From Letharia columbiana (taxonomy: Eukaryota; Ascomycota; Lecanoromycetes; Lecanorales; Parmeliaceae): a stretch of DNA of 64,000 bases. The notes beneath the pieces were generated by a model that worked only from the letters and a program-made list of their open reading frames with translations, ran no database searches and was not told the origin of the DNA. Made by a program: the position numbers and the translations under genes. Positions 14,201 to 26,557 of the stretch are shown one piece after another. The stretch is from the NCBI RefSeq assembly GCF_014066305.1, contig NW_023501106.1, positions 186,001-250,000 of the forward strand, in the 5' to 3' direction. Every line of letters starts with the position of its first letter. Within the stretch, counting starts at the first letter, position 1.

Positions 14201-14630
14201 CTATTGAAAGCGCGGCATGCAATGTTGAATTCATATCCGAGGCGGACATAAACATCTGAGACATCGCCCTCGGTTGCATTGTCTCGTGACCACTGCGTGA
14301 GCGTTTCCAGTAGCTGTTTTGTGGCTATGAGTAAGTGGGTAACGCTCTTCTCTATCTGGGAAAGCTGTTGGCCTGGCTAATGACGAGGTACAATGTTAGT
14401 CAGGTGTAGACGTTCCAATGGCATTGTTACCCTCCAACATCTAAGGGAAAGGCCATAAAACATACGTTGGCTTTTTTATACGTCGATGACCTTGACGAAC
14501 CGGAAGACGTTCGTGCGCCCGATTGCGTTTGAGAACTAGGCTCAGGTGCTGCTGCGGTTGGAGGTGGGTTGGATGGTTCCACGGCGGGCCTTTTCTTCTC
14601 TGGGCGTTGGGAATTGGAAAGGGTTTGCAT
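11245..14630 (-). CDS. BUD6: Actin-interacting polarity factor Bud6/Aip3
   Basis: Bud6 binds actin and formins at sites of polarised growth; in hyphae it sits at tips and septa. Two exons (14630-14466 and 14376-11245; 89 nt intron) encode about 1098 aa. After a short Pro/Ser-rich start comes the conserved N-terminal block (QIEKSVTHLLIATKQLLETL, then DVYVRLGYEFN). A long disordered Ser/Pro/Gln-rich middle follows. From about residue 540 begins the Aip3 core (ELTLFLQYKSQIKKFLLP, ARLQLAFIEKFAW), followed by predicted coiled-coil segments and the family block GVLGEVRALRPNHETRLEAI. The C-terminus is acidic. The last 40 codons are uncertain: GTGAGC near 11355 could be a donor for one more intron, which would change the tail. 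Confidence 0.9.
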
Positions 14631-15451
14631 GGCTCCTCATATCCTGGTGACACGGGCAGTCGCAGTATTGAAGGCAGTGAGTGCAAAAAAGGATGCTTCA
14701 TCGAAGAAAGCCGATGATTTGACCGGCCATTTATGCTGTGCTGAACTGCACTGCTACAGGAAGCCGGCTGTGAGTTCTTTGCGTACAGTCAGTACTTAGG
14801 TTCGTAGGAAGCCGCTTTCAGACGGCCTCACCAGCCTCGCCTAGCGCCGTATTGCACGTGCTTGGCGCTCTTGCTTGGCGCTCTTGCTTGGCGCTCTTGC
14901 TTGGCGCTCTCCAGTTTTGCACTAATCAATTAAGTAAAGCTCCGTTTTGCTCACCCTCACAAAATCCACTCAATCGATTACTCCATCTCCCGTACTGCGC
15001 AGGACCTCCCATCCACCCACAAGAAGCTATACACAGTATAAAATCTTCTACTTTACTCCGCATGCAAATCACACAGCTATCAGCATATCTCCCAGCTCAT
15101 ACCTACTCAACAACTCAATATCTACTTACGAATTACAATTCGTCCTCTTGAACCGCTAGCCTGACCTAAGGTAAGCTCCAGCGGAACGCGGCTTTTCCGC
15201 CAGAAGTGCCCTGGACGAATTAACTTCTGCCCCGAAACAGATTTCCACCACCCTTCAACATCTACTCCCTGCCTCGTCTGACTCTCCTTTCAATTGGCCT
15301 CAGCGGTCTTTCTCAACCTCTCACACATCCTGCATCTCTTTAGAGTCTTTTTTGACGGCGGCTTGAGACACAGGACAAGTACATTTCACCGGTCTCTCGC
15401 TCCCGGTCGGGGGGTTGACCGTCCGGGCACCAACCCCGGCCTGTCGTGACA
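14631..15451. promoter_or_regulatory. Divergent BUD6/PBP1 promoter region
   Basis: An 821 bp region between two divergent genes. It holds a 13 bp tandem repeat (14861-14912), and the PBP1-proximal part is CT-rich, as is common in fungal 5' leaders. A GGTAAG-type donor near 15170 hints at a possible leader intron in PBP1, but I could not place an acceptor with confidence. Confidence 0.4.
14861..14912. repeat. 13 bp tandem repeat, four copies
   Basis: CTTGGCGCTCTTG is repeated three times perfectly from 14861, followed by a fourth copy ending CTCC. It lies in the BUD6/PBP1 intergenic region, about 540 bp upstream of the PBP1 start. Confidence 0.85.
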
Positions 15452-18400
15452 ATGGCCACCGCAATGGTGAATGGCGGGCCAAGCGCAGAAGGAAATCCTA
15501 CCGGACCTACAATGTCCAGCACCGGGAAGCAGCAGCCTAAGCCTGCCGGAAGTGCTGGCAGCAAGCCTAGCGATGGCAATCGAAAGCAGGCGGGAAACCT
15601 CCATGATGGAGTCCAAAAGTAAGTGGCATATCTCTACATCACGCCATCTGCAATTGTATGATGTGAGGGCCTTTGTACAGCGTTGGGAGTCATCCTCCCT
15701 TGCACTGGTCTCTGCTCAGCCGTACCTTCGATCTGCCTTACCCTTCCCTCTCCAGCTGTCGAAAAATCACAAGTCCCCTTCTCCCTTCCCGATCTTGTCA
15801 TCCAATCGAGAATTCCAATCCAAGCATGAGATAAACCCAGGCTCACATGCGATTTACAGACGCAACGTTCCTCAGAAGGCTTGGACATCCGGCATGAATC
15901 CTATCACTCAGCGATCGACTACTTCTGGTCAACAGAATGGGGTTGGACCTCAGGCTAAAAACAATGTCCACAGAGCTGCAATCAACCAGGAGGCGAGTAT
16001 AGAGAAGCTCGCAAATGAGCGGCTAATGTACCTGCTGGTAAATTTCATGGTAAGCGACCGAGATGAGACCAAGCATTCATGAATCTCTAACAAATCTCAT
16101 GGTTATAGGGCCTTACTGCTACTGTGACATTGAAGAATGGTGAAGTTTTCTCCGGGATTTTCTTCGGAGCATCTCTGGAACACAATGAGTCCACTTACAT
16201 ACTCAAGATGGTGCAGCAGATCAAGACAACCGAGAAAAGTGAGGTCAATGGCACCCAAGATGAGATGGGAGCCTTTGTTGGTGTTGGCGAAGACCACACA
16301 ATGTTATTCGATATCCACGATGTGACAGATCTTGCTGTTGAAGGTGTCGGGCTAGGTGCTCAAGATAAGCACCAAAATGGTAACAATCCCTCTGCATGGC
16401 CAAACACCATCAACTCTATAATAACGCCTTGTAGGTTCTACAACAGGGTTTCGCACAGACACTGACATTTCGGGCAACCTTGCATTTCGTGAACGACAAT
16501 TGCAGCGCTGGACTTCCACCGCGGATACCGATGTTGATCTCTCTCTTGAGGGTTCAGGGTCGGGAGGGGCATGGGATCAGTTCAAAGCGAACGAACAGCT
16601 CTTTGGCCTAAAGAGTGACTACGATGAAAACATCTACACAACGAGAATCGACCGGTCAAATCCTTCATATCGCGAGCGTGAAGCAGCAGCAATACGCCTT
16701 GCACAGGATATTGAAGGAACATCAACCAGCAATGCCCACATGCGAGAGGAACGCGGGATGATTGACGAGGACGGTGGGCTCGACGAGGAGGAGAAGTGAG
16801 CAAAACCTCCTTATTTGCGGAAAACGAAGCTAAACATTAAGCAGATACAGCGGCGTCCGTCGCCAGGGAGCAGATTACCCACCTCTTCAATCTAGCCAGT
16901 CAAACAGATACATGCCACCAGCTCGCAGACCACTGAGCGGGAAACCAACCGTGGCAGGTGCACCCGTAGATTCCGCAATCATCTCTTCTCAGATTGCTCG
17001 ATCAGATGCGAGTCCTCAAGTACAAACAAATACAGCAGTAAGACCAGCTGAAAATAGCGCAGCGGCAACAACTTCTGGTGATGTAAAGTCGGAAGATGTC
17101 AAGAAAGAAGCCGTCAAAGATGTCTCTACAAGCAAAGCAGTTGCTGCCAGTACACCACGCCCACCGGATACCTCCAAAGCAGCGACTCCTAACGCCACCG
17201 CTAATGTGGAGACCGAGGTAACCGAGGTATTAGATTCGTTTCGAAATTTCGCCATGTTCGAGAAGAATAGACTCGCAGATGACCGCCGCAAACGGGTGAG
17301 TCATGACAAAGCTATCAAGTTGAACGATTTGAAGAAGTTCTCGACGAACTTCAAGCTTCATACGCCCGTACCTAAAGATTTAGTCCCCATTCTTGCAAAG
17401 GACACAGCAAAACAGCATGAGATCGTGGAGAAGGCTCAGCGTGAGGCCGAACAAAAAGCGGCCACGCCTCCGAAGACGTCGGCTAGTTCCGCAGATCAGC
17501 CATCAACCAAAATCCCTGTCGAGTCAAAGCAAGATGGAACACGGGCTCCCCCAAACACCGCCGAGCGGCAGGAATATACAAATTTTCGACAAGGAATGCC
17601 TCCGCGAGGCCCGCAAGCTGGCATGCCACCGCGTGATAAGCAACAGCAGTTTTCGAACTTCCTTCCCTCTTCGCAAAACGGTCAGGGTCTTCTCAGCCAT
17701 CGCTTAGCCGAAAATCATGGCCGACACAAAGCTGGCATGCCAGCATCCATTCCGACCCCACTTCCAATTCACAGTGCCCAGAAGCCTCCCAGACCTATCG
17801 CCAACGCTGCTCAGGTGCCTAACTCACAAGCATCAAGCACTGTACGAACCCCAACTTCTGCAGCTTCTGCCAAATTCAACGTGTTCAAGCCTAACCCAGC
17901 GGCTAATACGTTCAAGCCCACTGGACTGCCCAGCGCTGCTTCCAGTCCAAGATCAAGTGCCAACGCTAGGCCTATGTCTCGAGCTCCAAGTCCGAGCGAT
18001 TTCTTTGGCACCAAAAAACCGGTTTCGTCTGGCGAGAGACCTTCCATCCTGGAGAACTTCAATCCTTTGAAGCGTCTCAGGGAGAAAGCGCAAAAAGAGG
18101 GGAAAGCAAAAGACTATGCTGCGAATGGCGGCATTGTCTATGCTCATGCGACCCCAGTCACCTGGACACAGGTGAAGAGTGACGAGAACTTCAAGTCCTA
18201 CAAAGATATGTATGAAGATCCACCGCCAGCGTCGCGCGGTGTCTCTCCACAACAATCAACAGCCTCTCCGGTCAATTCAGCCCTCTTGCATCAATTACCT
18301 GCCCATTTGCAGCACGCTCCGCAAGGGGTTCCTCATTTGCATGCTCCTCAGCAGGTCCCGTACCCGGGTCCGCCACAGCCACATCATTTTCCTGGCGTGC

Positions 18401-19130
18401 CCCATCATTACGATGAGCACCGCATGCATCCGTCTCCATCACAGTCTTCGGCATATTCAACATCTCGGGTACAAGGACCTTATCTGGCCTACCCACCGCC
18501 AATGGGTCAAGTACCATATGGGTATGGCCAACCAGCGCCGCCCCATGTTATAGGCCCTGGTGCTCCTCAACCACAAGCCTTTAGACCGGTCCACGGCGGC
18601 CCACCGTATGGACAATCCCCAGGGCAACAGTTTTCGGCTCCAATGATGGTCCATAATTCCTCTCAGGGAAGTTTCATGGGTCCACATGGTATGCCCGGGC
18701 CCCAAATGCCAATTTTCGCTCCTGGACAAGCTGCTCCGTATGGTGGGCAGTCGCAGCCGCCAAGTGGATTTCCCAGTCCCGGGAGAGCAACGCCTATGAT
18801 ACATCAAGGCTCTTATCAAGGGCAGCCTCCAGTGTACGTGGGTAATCAGCAGTACGGTACGCCGATCTATGCACAACAACCACCTCAACACAGTAAGATG
18901 CTCGACGCGGAGACTCTATTCACTGCTAACGCGACATAGCAACGCCTATGCGAGGCTATGCATCTCCGCAGCCGCATTACAGCCAGAGCCCCCAACAGCA
19001 ACCACATTTCCCACCCCAGGTCAGTCGCGTGCCTAGCAATAGCTATGCGCACCATCAGTATCAACACATGCCTGCGCAGCATAATCCTCCCCCTGGAGTG
19101 CCCATGGATGGAGGAGATGTTATGAAATGA
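15452..19130 (+). CDS. PBP1: Ataxin-2 / Pab1-binding protein Pbp1
   Basis: Pbp1 is the fungal ataxin-2: an RNA-associated protein that binds poly(A)-binding protein and acts in mRNA regulation and stress granules. Six exons (15452-15618, 15860-16049, 16109-16379, 16435-16795, 16845-18892, 18940-19130) sum to 1076 codons (1075 aa), with consistent phases. An Sm-like domain begins GLTATVTLKNGEVFSGIF. The LsmAD domain follows, with FRERQLQRW, the FGLKSDYDENIYTTRID block and SYREREAAAIRLAQDIEG. The rest is disordered and rich in Pro, Gln, Ser and Gly. A PAM2-like stretch (KFNVFKPNPAANTFKP) lies near residue 670 and would bind the PABP MLLE domain. Intron 1 (241 nt) is long but lacks the introner-like signature. 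Confidence 0.93.
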
Positions 19131-20565
19131 AGACGCGATGGCGATCGCGGAATTGCCTGCCGTCACGACCGGCTTCTGCACGGCCCTTCGCTGCAGACTA
19201 CTACTGACGCGCAGCATAGGCGAAGGCTCACCCAGGCGTCGGATGCAGCTGGATATTGGCTGAGTACTTATTGTTTTACCTCTTACACGATTTAGCGGCA
19301 TCATCATACCCGCGGCATGAGCAAAGGGCGTTCCGGCTAGTCTAGACTACGCGTCCGGCATGGAGGAAACACGGTATCCATGCACAAGGACACAAAAGCG
19401 AAGGCGAGAATGGAAATTGAATGGAGCGGGATAGCTAAAGCATCAAAAGTGGCGTGGATTTAGGGTGAGAATGTGTAGAGCGAAGGCGAGGTGAGTACAA
19501 GAGAGATCGAGAAGTGTAGAGAGGTGTAGCTTGGCTGAAAAGGTATGCATTGGTAGTTGCAATGGCTCGAGTGGCAACAGCTTAGGAGCTCTAACTATCA
19601 ATCAAGACCTTTCCGTGAGTACTTGTGTATTAATGAACAGCGTTCCGCAAGTATGTTTATTGGTCTTGGACTTGCATACTCGATGAACACGAATGTGTTG
19701 GGGTACCCTGAAGGTTCGAATTGTAGACTCTTTAGTGCTAACACCGGACCACTGTCTACCGCTCTTCCAATTATCTTCTCTGTATCCTCGTCACGCCTTT
19801 GATATTTCACTTCATATGTGTCAATGTAATTGGGTATCACCAGCGACCCCTTTCTTCACCATGCTCCATGCCCACAGTCATATCAGGGCCTAATTGGATC
19901 AACCACCCCTCTAACGATTGCATCACTACCTACTGAGCTGAGCACCTCTGCAGGAATCCCACAACTTCCACAACAGATAATCAACGACCCATTGCTAATC
20001 TCACCCCTTCTTTCCACATCCCTTCAAAGTATGGGAGACGAAGATTAGAACGGGGAGACGATTCGCGCAGCGCGGCCTGTGCTTGCTGCGCCGGATGAAG
20101 ACGACCGGGCTGAGAGGGGGCAATGGGCGGTGTTGAGAGGTTCGGGGGGGTCGGGTGGGCTTTTTGTGGGTAGGTGTTGGGGTTCTTTCTCTCTCCCTTC
20201 GGGATTGGGCGGATGGAGGTCGTTGGGTCTGTAGACCTTTTGTGAACGCTCACGTTGTTGGATATGAAAGGGGTTTGGATTGTTGATACGAGCTGTGGTA
20301 CTGGTGTGACTACGTCGTGATGAGGAGTAGGAACGACGATCGGATACTGTGGAATTTCATCTTCATCGTGGCTGGGTGAGAGTTGAGAGGTTCTCCCTAG
20401 CTATAGTTTGATTAAAATGTTGACTTTGCTAAAAAACAATCTCTCTCGAGTTTACGGACCTACGGAGACGCAACCCTCGGTTCTCTCACGTCTCAAAAAG
20501 CCAGATAGACAAATCAAGCCCAACCATTTCCCCACAATCCGCCAATCTCACCCACTGCCGATGTC
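19131..20565. other. Convergent intergenic region, no gene seen
   Basis: About 1.4 kb between the 3' ends of PBP1 and the Cys-rich gene at 20566. Short open frames occur on both strands but show no domain or compositional support. Includes a purine-rich, GA-skewed stretch near 19400-19520, probably PBP1 3' untranslated sequence. Confidence 0.4.
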
Positions 20566-21883
20566 TTAGAATATCTTTGACCTTCTTCTACACCTCGCGC
20601 ACACCGCACTCCCATTTCTCCCTACCGTTGCCTCGGGTGGTCCAACCCCTGTACTCAGCGCCGGCGCCGCCACAGACGGAAAGGTCGAGGTCACCGGATC
20701 CCCAGTCTGCTCTGTTGTTCCCTCCGCTATCCTTGCTCCCGCACTTTGCGCCGGCTCCACGGCGGAGTGAGGTGCAAAAGTCTCGGGACCTCTAAGCGCC
20801 GACACGATTGGCGCAGGGCCGATGAGCGCCGGCGCTGCTGATACGGGAGCTGGAAGTGTTACGTCGCCGCCGTCCGTACAAGTATAGACCGTGGTGATGG
20901 AAGCAAAGGTGACTGTCGCTGTCGTAGTATACTCAGCCGCGGTGAGTGTAGTTGTGTATGTCACCACGACGGTGCTGGGCTCCGTACTCGTGCTTCGTGC
21001 TGCGCTCGGGGTCCACGCGTTGCCGAGATCGGTAGAGGGCGTGGCCCACTTGATGGGGAGGGAGGTGATACGGAGCGTGGGGGCGCTGGGGGTTCGAGGA
21101 TCGGTTGGGATGGTACTTTGGCTGGACGGGGATGGTGCTGTTCCACTGACGGCGAGGACAGCCGGCGTAGGTTCTTTATCAGCGCTTGCAACGGCAGCTA
21201 CCGTGTCTGAGTCGGTCGATATGGCGGTCACAGGCGCGCTTGTTGGTGAGACCATTGCGGTATCTTGAGCTTGGGGCTGAAGTTGTTCGTCTGCGCATTC
21301 GGCTAGTGATGCTGGGAGAGTAAAGTAGCAGCCACAGTAGGCGTAAGCTTGCATTCTGTGGAGGCATTAGACAAGAAAGGTAAAGCACATGTCCTAAAGA
21401 TGACTAACGTGTAATTGTTGCAGTCTTGGTAGCCTAGGAGTGAATCAGAGCAAGCCGTGTGATCATTATTGTTGGCCATCAAGCAGCCATGGAAAAGATC
21501 GAAATACTGGCCACAGGTGTTGGCGGCAGATTGTTGCATGTGTACGGTCCTGAACGAGCATCAGCACAAGAGCGAAGCTGGGATGGTTGACCAAAGCGCC
21601 CACATTTGGTTGGAACATGTGGGAGAGTCATTGGCAAGAGTCTCGTTGCAAACATTGGCAATGATCTGAATGATGTCAGTAGAGATTTCACTACGGCTTG
21701 TCGGAGAGGACGCACCGATGACTCGCTGACATCTGGCGCCGCTGGTTCGCAGACTCGGCGCGCGATAGCCTCGTCGGACGCAAAATCTCGTGGGACGAAT
21801 CCTGTCCCTGCTACGGGCTGAGACAGTAAGAGGAGTGCGCAGAGGGTACTGATGCAATTGATATATCTCGTGGACCAAGGCAT
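20566..21883 (-). CDS. Secreted Cys-rich protein with Ser/Thr-rich tail
   Basis: Four exons (21883-21716, 21665-21592, 21549-21409, 21355-20566) join in frame to 391 codons (390 aa). The introns are short (50, 42 and 53 nt). A signal peptide (ISTLCALLLLSQPVAG) is followed by about 110 residues holding spaced cysteines (ANVC, SPTC, NTCGQYFDLFHGC, TAC, QDC, YCGC, AEC). A long Ala/Ser/Thr/Pro-rich segment follows, with a TYTTTLTAAEYTTTATVTF block typical of fungal wall proteins. The C-terminus is basic (RCRRRSKIF) and lacks a GPI-type hydrophobic tail, so either the protein is soluble or the last exon boundary is misjudged. Family not recognised. Likely secreted or cell-wall associated. Confidence 0.7.
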
Positions 21884-23210
21884 GGTCCTAGTACTTTAGA
21901 GAGCGGTGACAGCTTGATTGAGGACAGTGACGATGACAGCTGATGAGTAATAGAAAGGGTGACGACCTAGAAACCAGGGAGGGGTAGACCATGAAGAAGG
22001 AGCGCGTTACTTCTATCATTATTTAATTCCTCCAGCCCCGTCTACTGCTTAGTCGTTGTGAAAAGACATGAAGATGTGCTAGCCTCCCAACCTCCATTTC
22101 TTTGGGGAAACATGATCGGGACGCATTTTTCATACCCCCCAAAGCTATGAACCTTGAAAGAGTGCGCTGGGTAGGGTCTTGAACAGGAAGTTTAGTCAGG
22201 AGTTATACAGCTTTGGAAAGCCGACGTGCGATTGCGCTTACGAAATTGCATGGAAGAGTATTGTGAAGAAAGGTGTGCAGCTGCTGATGGGGTGGGGGTT
22301 GCATTCCAACATTCCCTGCTTGCGAAGAATGTTGTTGAGTCTTCTGCTGATAGAGGCACAATGCATTGGCCTTTGAAACTAGAGGTGTCACGGTGTTGTA
22401 TTGCAGAGCTAGAGTAATGCAAGAATCTGTCATCCGAAGAATTATGAAGGAAATTCATGTCCACCGCGGTGACAATAGACGCAAGTTCAAGTGCATATTA
22501 GCCTGGTCCGGAGCCGATCATAGCGAAGCCATCGACGTATCTGAGCAATATTGAAAGCAAGTAGAGATCAAATTATGAGGTCCCAGTGAAGAATAACGGC
22601 CTCTAAGAGACACGCTGTAAATGTCCGGCAGAGGGCAACAGTTGCGCGGGTAGTGAATTTGGTGCCGTTGATCGCGCGCTAGTTCTGTACGTAGCCTGGA
22701 GAAACGCTCATCGATGCAAAGGTGGAGTCCGGAGCGTCGGAATTTGGACGCTAAGGCCTCAGTAGGCCAATGGCGGCGAATTGCCCGCTCGGACGCGTCT
22801 ATTCGGCTCTGTGTGCCTTGATTGGCGTATTCGACGACGTCAACCGCACTTCAATCGAGAGCATGTCCAGGGACCTGTAGAAAGGATGACTTTGGAAGCG
22901 GGAAACATGGATGGGATAAGGACTTTCCCAGTCATGGAGGTGCACGCAGTCATCCAGGAGCGCAATTAGACTAGGTGGTGTCGGTTAAACAATGTAGATC
23001 ACCGCCGTCAGGGTGACCTTGTCCGCCGTGCTGTTTACGCAGACCCATAGTCCGGTGGAGCCAAACATGAGCCGAAGAGATGCGATAGGGAATCCAAGTA
23101 GAGGGAAGAGTTTGACCTATGCGATTGGTCCCAGTGGCGGAAGAGGTGCGGGTAAGATACGATGGGAGCCAATAATGCAGCGTTCCCGCGTGAGACCTCA
23201 TGCTAGAAAC
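21884..23210. other. Intergenic region, no gene recognised
   Basis: About 1.3 kb holding the promoter of the Cys-rich gene and the 3' flank of the small gene at 23211. The open frames are short, mutually antisense and featureless. Confidence 0.35.
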
Positions 23211-23576
23211 CTATCGGCCTCCAGAAGAACCTTGTCCCCGAGGGGAGGACGGGCCGCCAGAAGCCGATGGCGTGCTGGAAGATGACCGTGCGCCATCGAC
23301 TCGGGGTGCGTCGCCTTTGTAATGATTCCAGAATCTGGCAACGGCTTGTTGTGCCACAGCATTATTGTCATAACGGCTGCGGTAGTAAGTGAACACGGCG
23401 AACTCCTCCTTTCTCATCACATATGTCGAAGGTTGGGTTTGGATACGACGCCAGATATCCCCAATGTTTCTTTCAAGAGTTTGTGTAACGGCTGGAGGGA
23501 TTTGCCCGTTCTGATTGGCTTTGGCTATCTCGAGAGCGTTTGCCACCGTTAGTTGATTCGAAGCCTGGCCACCCAT
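23211..23576 (-). CDS. Small conserved fungal protein of unknown function
   Basis: A single exon of 121 aa starting MGGQASNQLTVANAL. The body contains a compact, probably helical block (TLERNIGDIWRRIQTQPSTYVMRKEEFAVFTYYRSRY) that I recall as a recurring pattern in small uncharacterised proteins of filamentous ascomycetes. The tail is rich in Ser, Gly and Pro (SSTPSASGGPSSPRG). There is no signal peptide or membrane segment. The composition clearly differs from the noise frames around it. No functional assignment is possible. Confidence 0.7.
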   Translation of the reverse strand: MGGQASNQLTVANALEIAKANQNGQIPPAVTQTLERNIGDIWRRIQTQPSTYVMRKEEFAVFTYYRSRYDNNAVAQQAVARFWNHYKGDAPRVDGARSSSSTPSASGGPSSPRGQGSSGGR

Positions 23577-24360
23577 TTTGTGGTGTCAACGTCGAACGAA
23601 AGGGCTAATCAGGATCAAGGGATGCCGACGCAGCTTGCTGAGGAGGAAGAAAGAGGAATACGTCGGAGGGTTGGTAAATGGGACGGATACGCGTTTTATA
23701 TACGGGTTGAAGAACAAGGCGAGCACGAAGGGATGGATATGAGATGACCCACTAAATGCCCATCACACATCCAAGGCTTTAGACTCGCGTAGAAGCTTCG
23801 GATAATGGGAAAGCATATGGTGAGGCATGTAAGGCCCATGGAAGGTCAAACGGGTCGCATATGGTGGAAAAGGACGAAGAGACCTACTACAGTAGCCATT
23901 GGCAGACGCTCCACGGAAGCACGCTCCATACCTAGCAGAGCCTGATACAGCGGTCAGGCCCGTCTGACAGCCAGCAGGACGAGGTCCGTGCAGCGTCGAC
24001 TGCAAGCAATTTAAATATGCAAGGTATGTGGGTATGGGGAAAGTGACTTGAGGCAAGTATAAGGTTGGGCACCTGAACCGTCCGGGAGATATTCTTTTTG
24101 GGAGTGCCCTGCATGATGCATGTGACAACGCTACCTGGCAGCTTAATGCCTTGGTCGGATAAAAGATTTCAAGGGGAAGAAATTGTCTCAGCTCTGTTAG
24201 GGTAGAGTGAGCAATGGTTTTTAGGGGAAGGGCAAAGTACGGCAAAGTATATATGAGGAATGCGAGCTTAGTCGAGTCCAATATGATTGCACATTGGTGG
24301 GTAGGCGCCGTTCTAGAGAGTTTTAGACTCACTCATGCCCTTGGAGTAGACTGGCAAAGG

Positions 24361-24409
24361 AGGCAAGGCAAGGCAAGGCAAGGTAAGGCAAGGCAAGGCA
24401 AGGCAAGGC
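24361..24409. repeat. (GGCAA)n pentanucleotide microsatellite
   Basis: About ten copies of AGGCA with one variant unit (AGGTA) in the middle, inside gene-poor sequence. Confidence 0.9.
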
Positions 24410-25509
24410 GGATGTTAATCAGCACGGATTATGAGACGAGCTAAAGTAAGTAAGATACGGTAAAATAAAATACTTATCTCAAGCCATCCCCCACTTCAAG
24501 CCGTGGATGATTACTCGCGTCTTTTGCATACTTACACCATATACACCTTTTCCATTCTATTCCTCTTGTCAGTATCCCCTTAAATCAGACTTCAGGAAGC
24601 CAGAATTATAATTTGGCGGAGTGTCATGTGGAGGTTACGTGGAGACGTTTAAACCGTTGATGGTGAGGATAAGGCTTCTACTCGTTGTCGTTGGAGGTTG
24701 AATTTTTCCTCTTTCGCCGAAGAAACTCCACGTGCCGCCAATGGAGAAATTTGGCGCTATTGCGGGGTTTTCATTATCACATATCACATCCCTAAAGTAA
24801 GAACATCATCATTAAAGTACACACACCTATCACTCTTTACCCCCACCTCGAAAGCTCGATGTGATTCTACCCTCGAGTATCTCTGACTCTTTTATGGACC
24901 ACTCTCGCACCAATCGCTGAATTCTCATCATGTCAAAACCCCTTCAACCAAATCATATCCCGGTTAGAATCAAATGATCGCTCCCAGCCTTTAGACTCTT
25001 CGCATGAAAGAATCATTTAGCCAAAGCTAATCACCGCTCACGCTCATTGTTTAAAATTTGCACACGGATTAGAGCCAGTCACCAGTAATCAGTATACAAC
25101 ACTCCTGGCTTGGCCTGACAGGCCTAAGCAGCGAGATGACCACGACCAAAGTTTAGCAGTGATAATGTTATTTTGAACGGTGTCGTTCATTTTACCCGTT
25201 GCGGAGGCCGCATGCATTATCGGCGTCGGAGGGATACGAGGGTAGTGGACATTGCCATATTGGATTTGCTGGAATTGAGGCTCAAGCAGTTGATATGTCG
25301 CTTTGTGTTGAATTGTCCCTCGGAAGTTCCCCTTATAGGAGAGGCTGCAGTTGATCACTGCCGTGGGGAGGCGTGGGGACAAACCTGACAGCATTAGCTT
25401 CAGCCACAAGGATGAACTCTACTCGGCTAGTCTGCAGACTGCTGCACCTTCCCCCCCACAGTCCTAAATGTCAGACTTGTGAGTAGAATATTAATACCTT
25501 ACATGCACG

Positions 25510-25548
25510 TACTTTACTTTACTCTACTCTACTCTACTTTACTTTACG
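25510..25548. repeat. TTTAC/TCTAC pentanucleotide array
   Basis: About eight units alternating between CTTTA and CTCTA, in AT-rich intergenic DNA. Confidence 0.8.
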
Positions 25549-26517
25549 CTTTCGAGCGCCACCTCGGAATTGAGCTGGTGCCGATAGGTAAGGTATCTCA
25601 ATCAATTAGGTACTGAATTTATGACAACCTCTATTCTTATTAGAAATTCACACTATACGTGGCACCAGAACTCCACCAGCTCTCCTCTCCAGAAGCGAAC
25701 GCTACAATTTCATTATCCCTGAAAACCTTCTGAAAACTAAAAAAAAAAGTAAGAAAGCTTTTCCTTCAGCCATTTCTTTAAGGTACATCACTACTACTCA
25801 CAACTTGCTGTGCCTCGATAATATTATCCATCGCAAGCATGGCCACTCATGGCTAGAGAAGTCTTACTTTGAAGCAGCACCAAACAAGCACCAAAAAAAG
25901 GACGTGGAGCTGAGGAGTAAGGCTACAGCTAAGAACAATGAACGAAACGCTTTGACCACATCGAATTCTCTTATCCGCTGGCGCTGGGAGACGTTAACAG
26001 CGGGCCTATGACTTTGCCAAAAAGCCATGCATGGTGCGAGGAGTCATTATTAGTACGGAGTACAGGTCACTATGCTATTCCTTGCATTGAACCGTAGTCT
26101 GGAATGCCGCTGGGAATTGGCGCTGGCACCCAAACGCACCTGCAGCATGCAAATCCAGGGTTGAAGAAAGGAACGAGCCTGATTGGGGTCTGTAACCCGA
26201 AGGGACAGGGGAGGAAAGATAGCCTGCCAGAAACGCTTTGTGGCGATTAACATGCAAGATAATGTAGGGTTGAAAATCCTCTACATGTATGATCTTCTGG
26301 CGGGTCGAAGCGCTCCCATTCCCGTCCACCAGGTCTTCGAAATGTCGACGATGCACGTGACTCAGCCTTATCGGCAACCGGCCATTCTACGGAGTAGAGC
26401 ACTAACCTCGAAAAAGAATATCTCTTGGCATCAACCGCAGGCCGACACCGACACCTTGACGAAAAGATGACAGTGACTACATCAAGGACGAGCATCTTCA
26501 CAGCATCCACACCCCCA

Positions 26518-26545
26518 TAACAACAACAACAACAACAACAACAAC
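26518..26545 (+). repeat. (CAA)n repeat in the leader of the DUF1279 gene
   Basis: Around nine CAA/ACA triplets end 13 nt before the ATG at 26558, so the repeat probably lies in the 5' untranslated leader. Unstructured CAA-rich leaders favour ribosome scanning; whether that matters here is inference. Confidence 0.75.
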
Positions 26546-26557
26546 CATCCACCAACC

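Larger units (their letters stand above)
23577..26557. other. 3 kb gene-poor region with simple repeats
   Basis: I see no convincing protein gene here. A 189-codon minus-strand frame (23763-24332) has no recognisable features. The stretch holds a (GGCAA)n array, a TTTAC/TCTAC array and AT-rich sequence around 24450-25800. The last 500 bp are probably promoter and leader of the DUF1279 gene. Confidence 0.4.

Noticed and set aside
15619..15859. PBP1 first intron (241 nt) as an introner-like element
   Set aside because: It lacks the CTGACTCCGA signature and GAGACATG core and is outside the 142-148 nt class; the 240 nt first glucoamylase intron was rejected for the same reason.
19700..19730. GGTTCGAAT resembling a tRNA B box
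   Set aside because: No A box at the right distance and no cloverleaf could be folded by eye.
23763..24332. 189-codon minus-strand open frame
   Set aside because: Composition looks random and no conserved motif was recognised; the region is repeat-rich and gene-poor.
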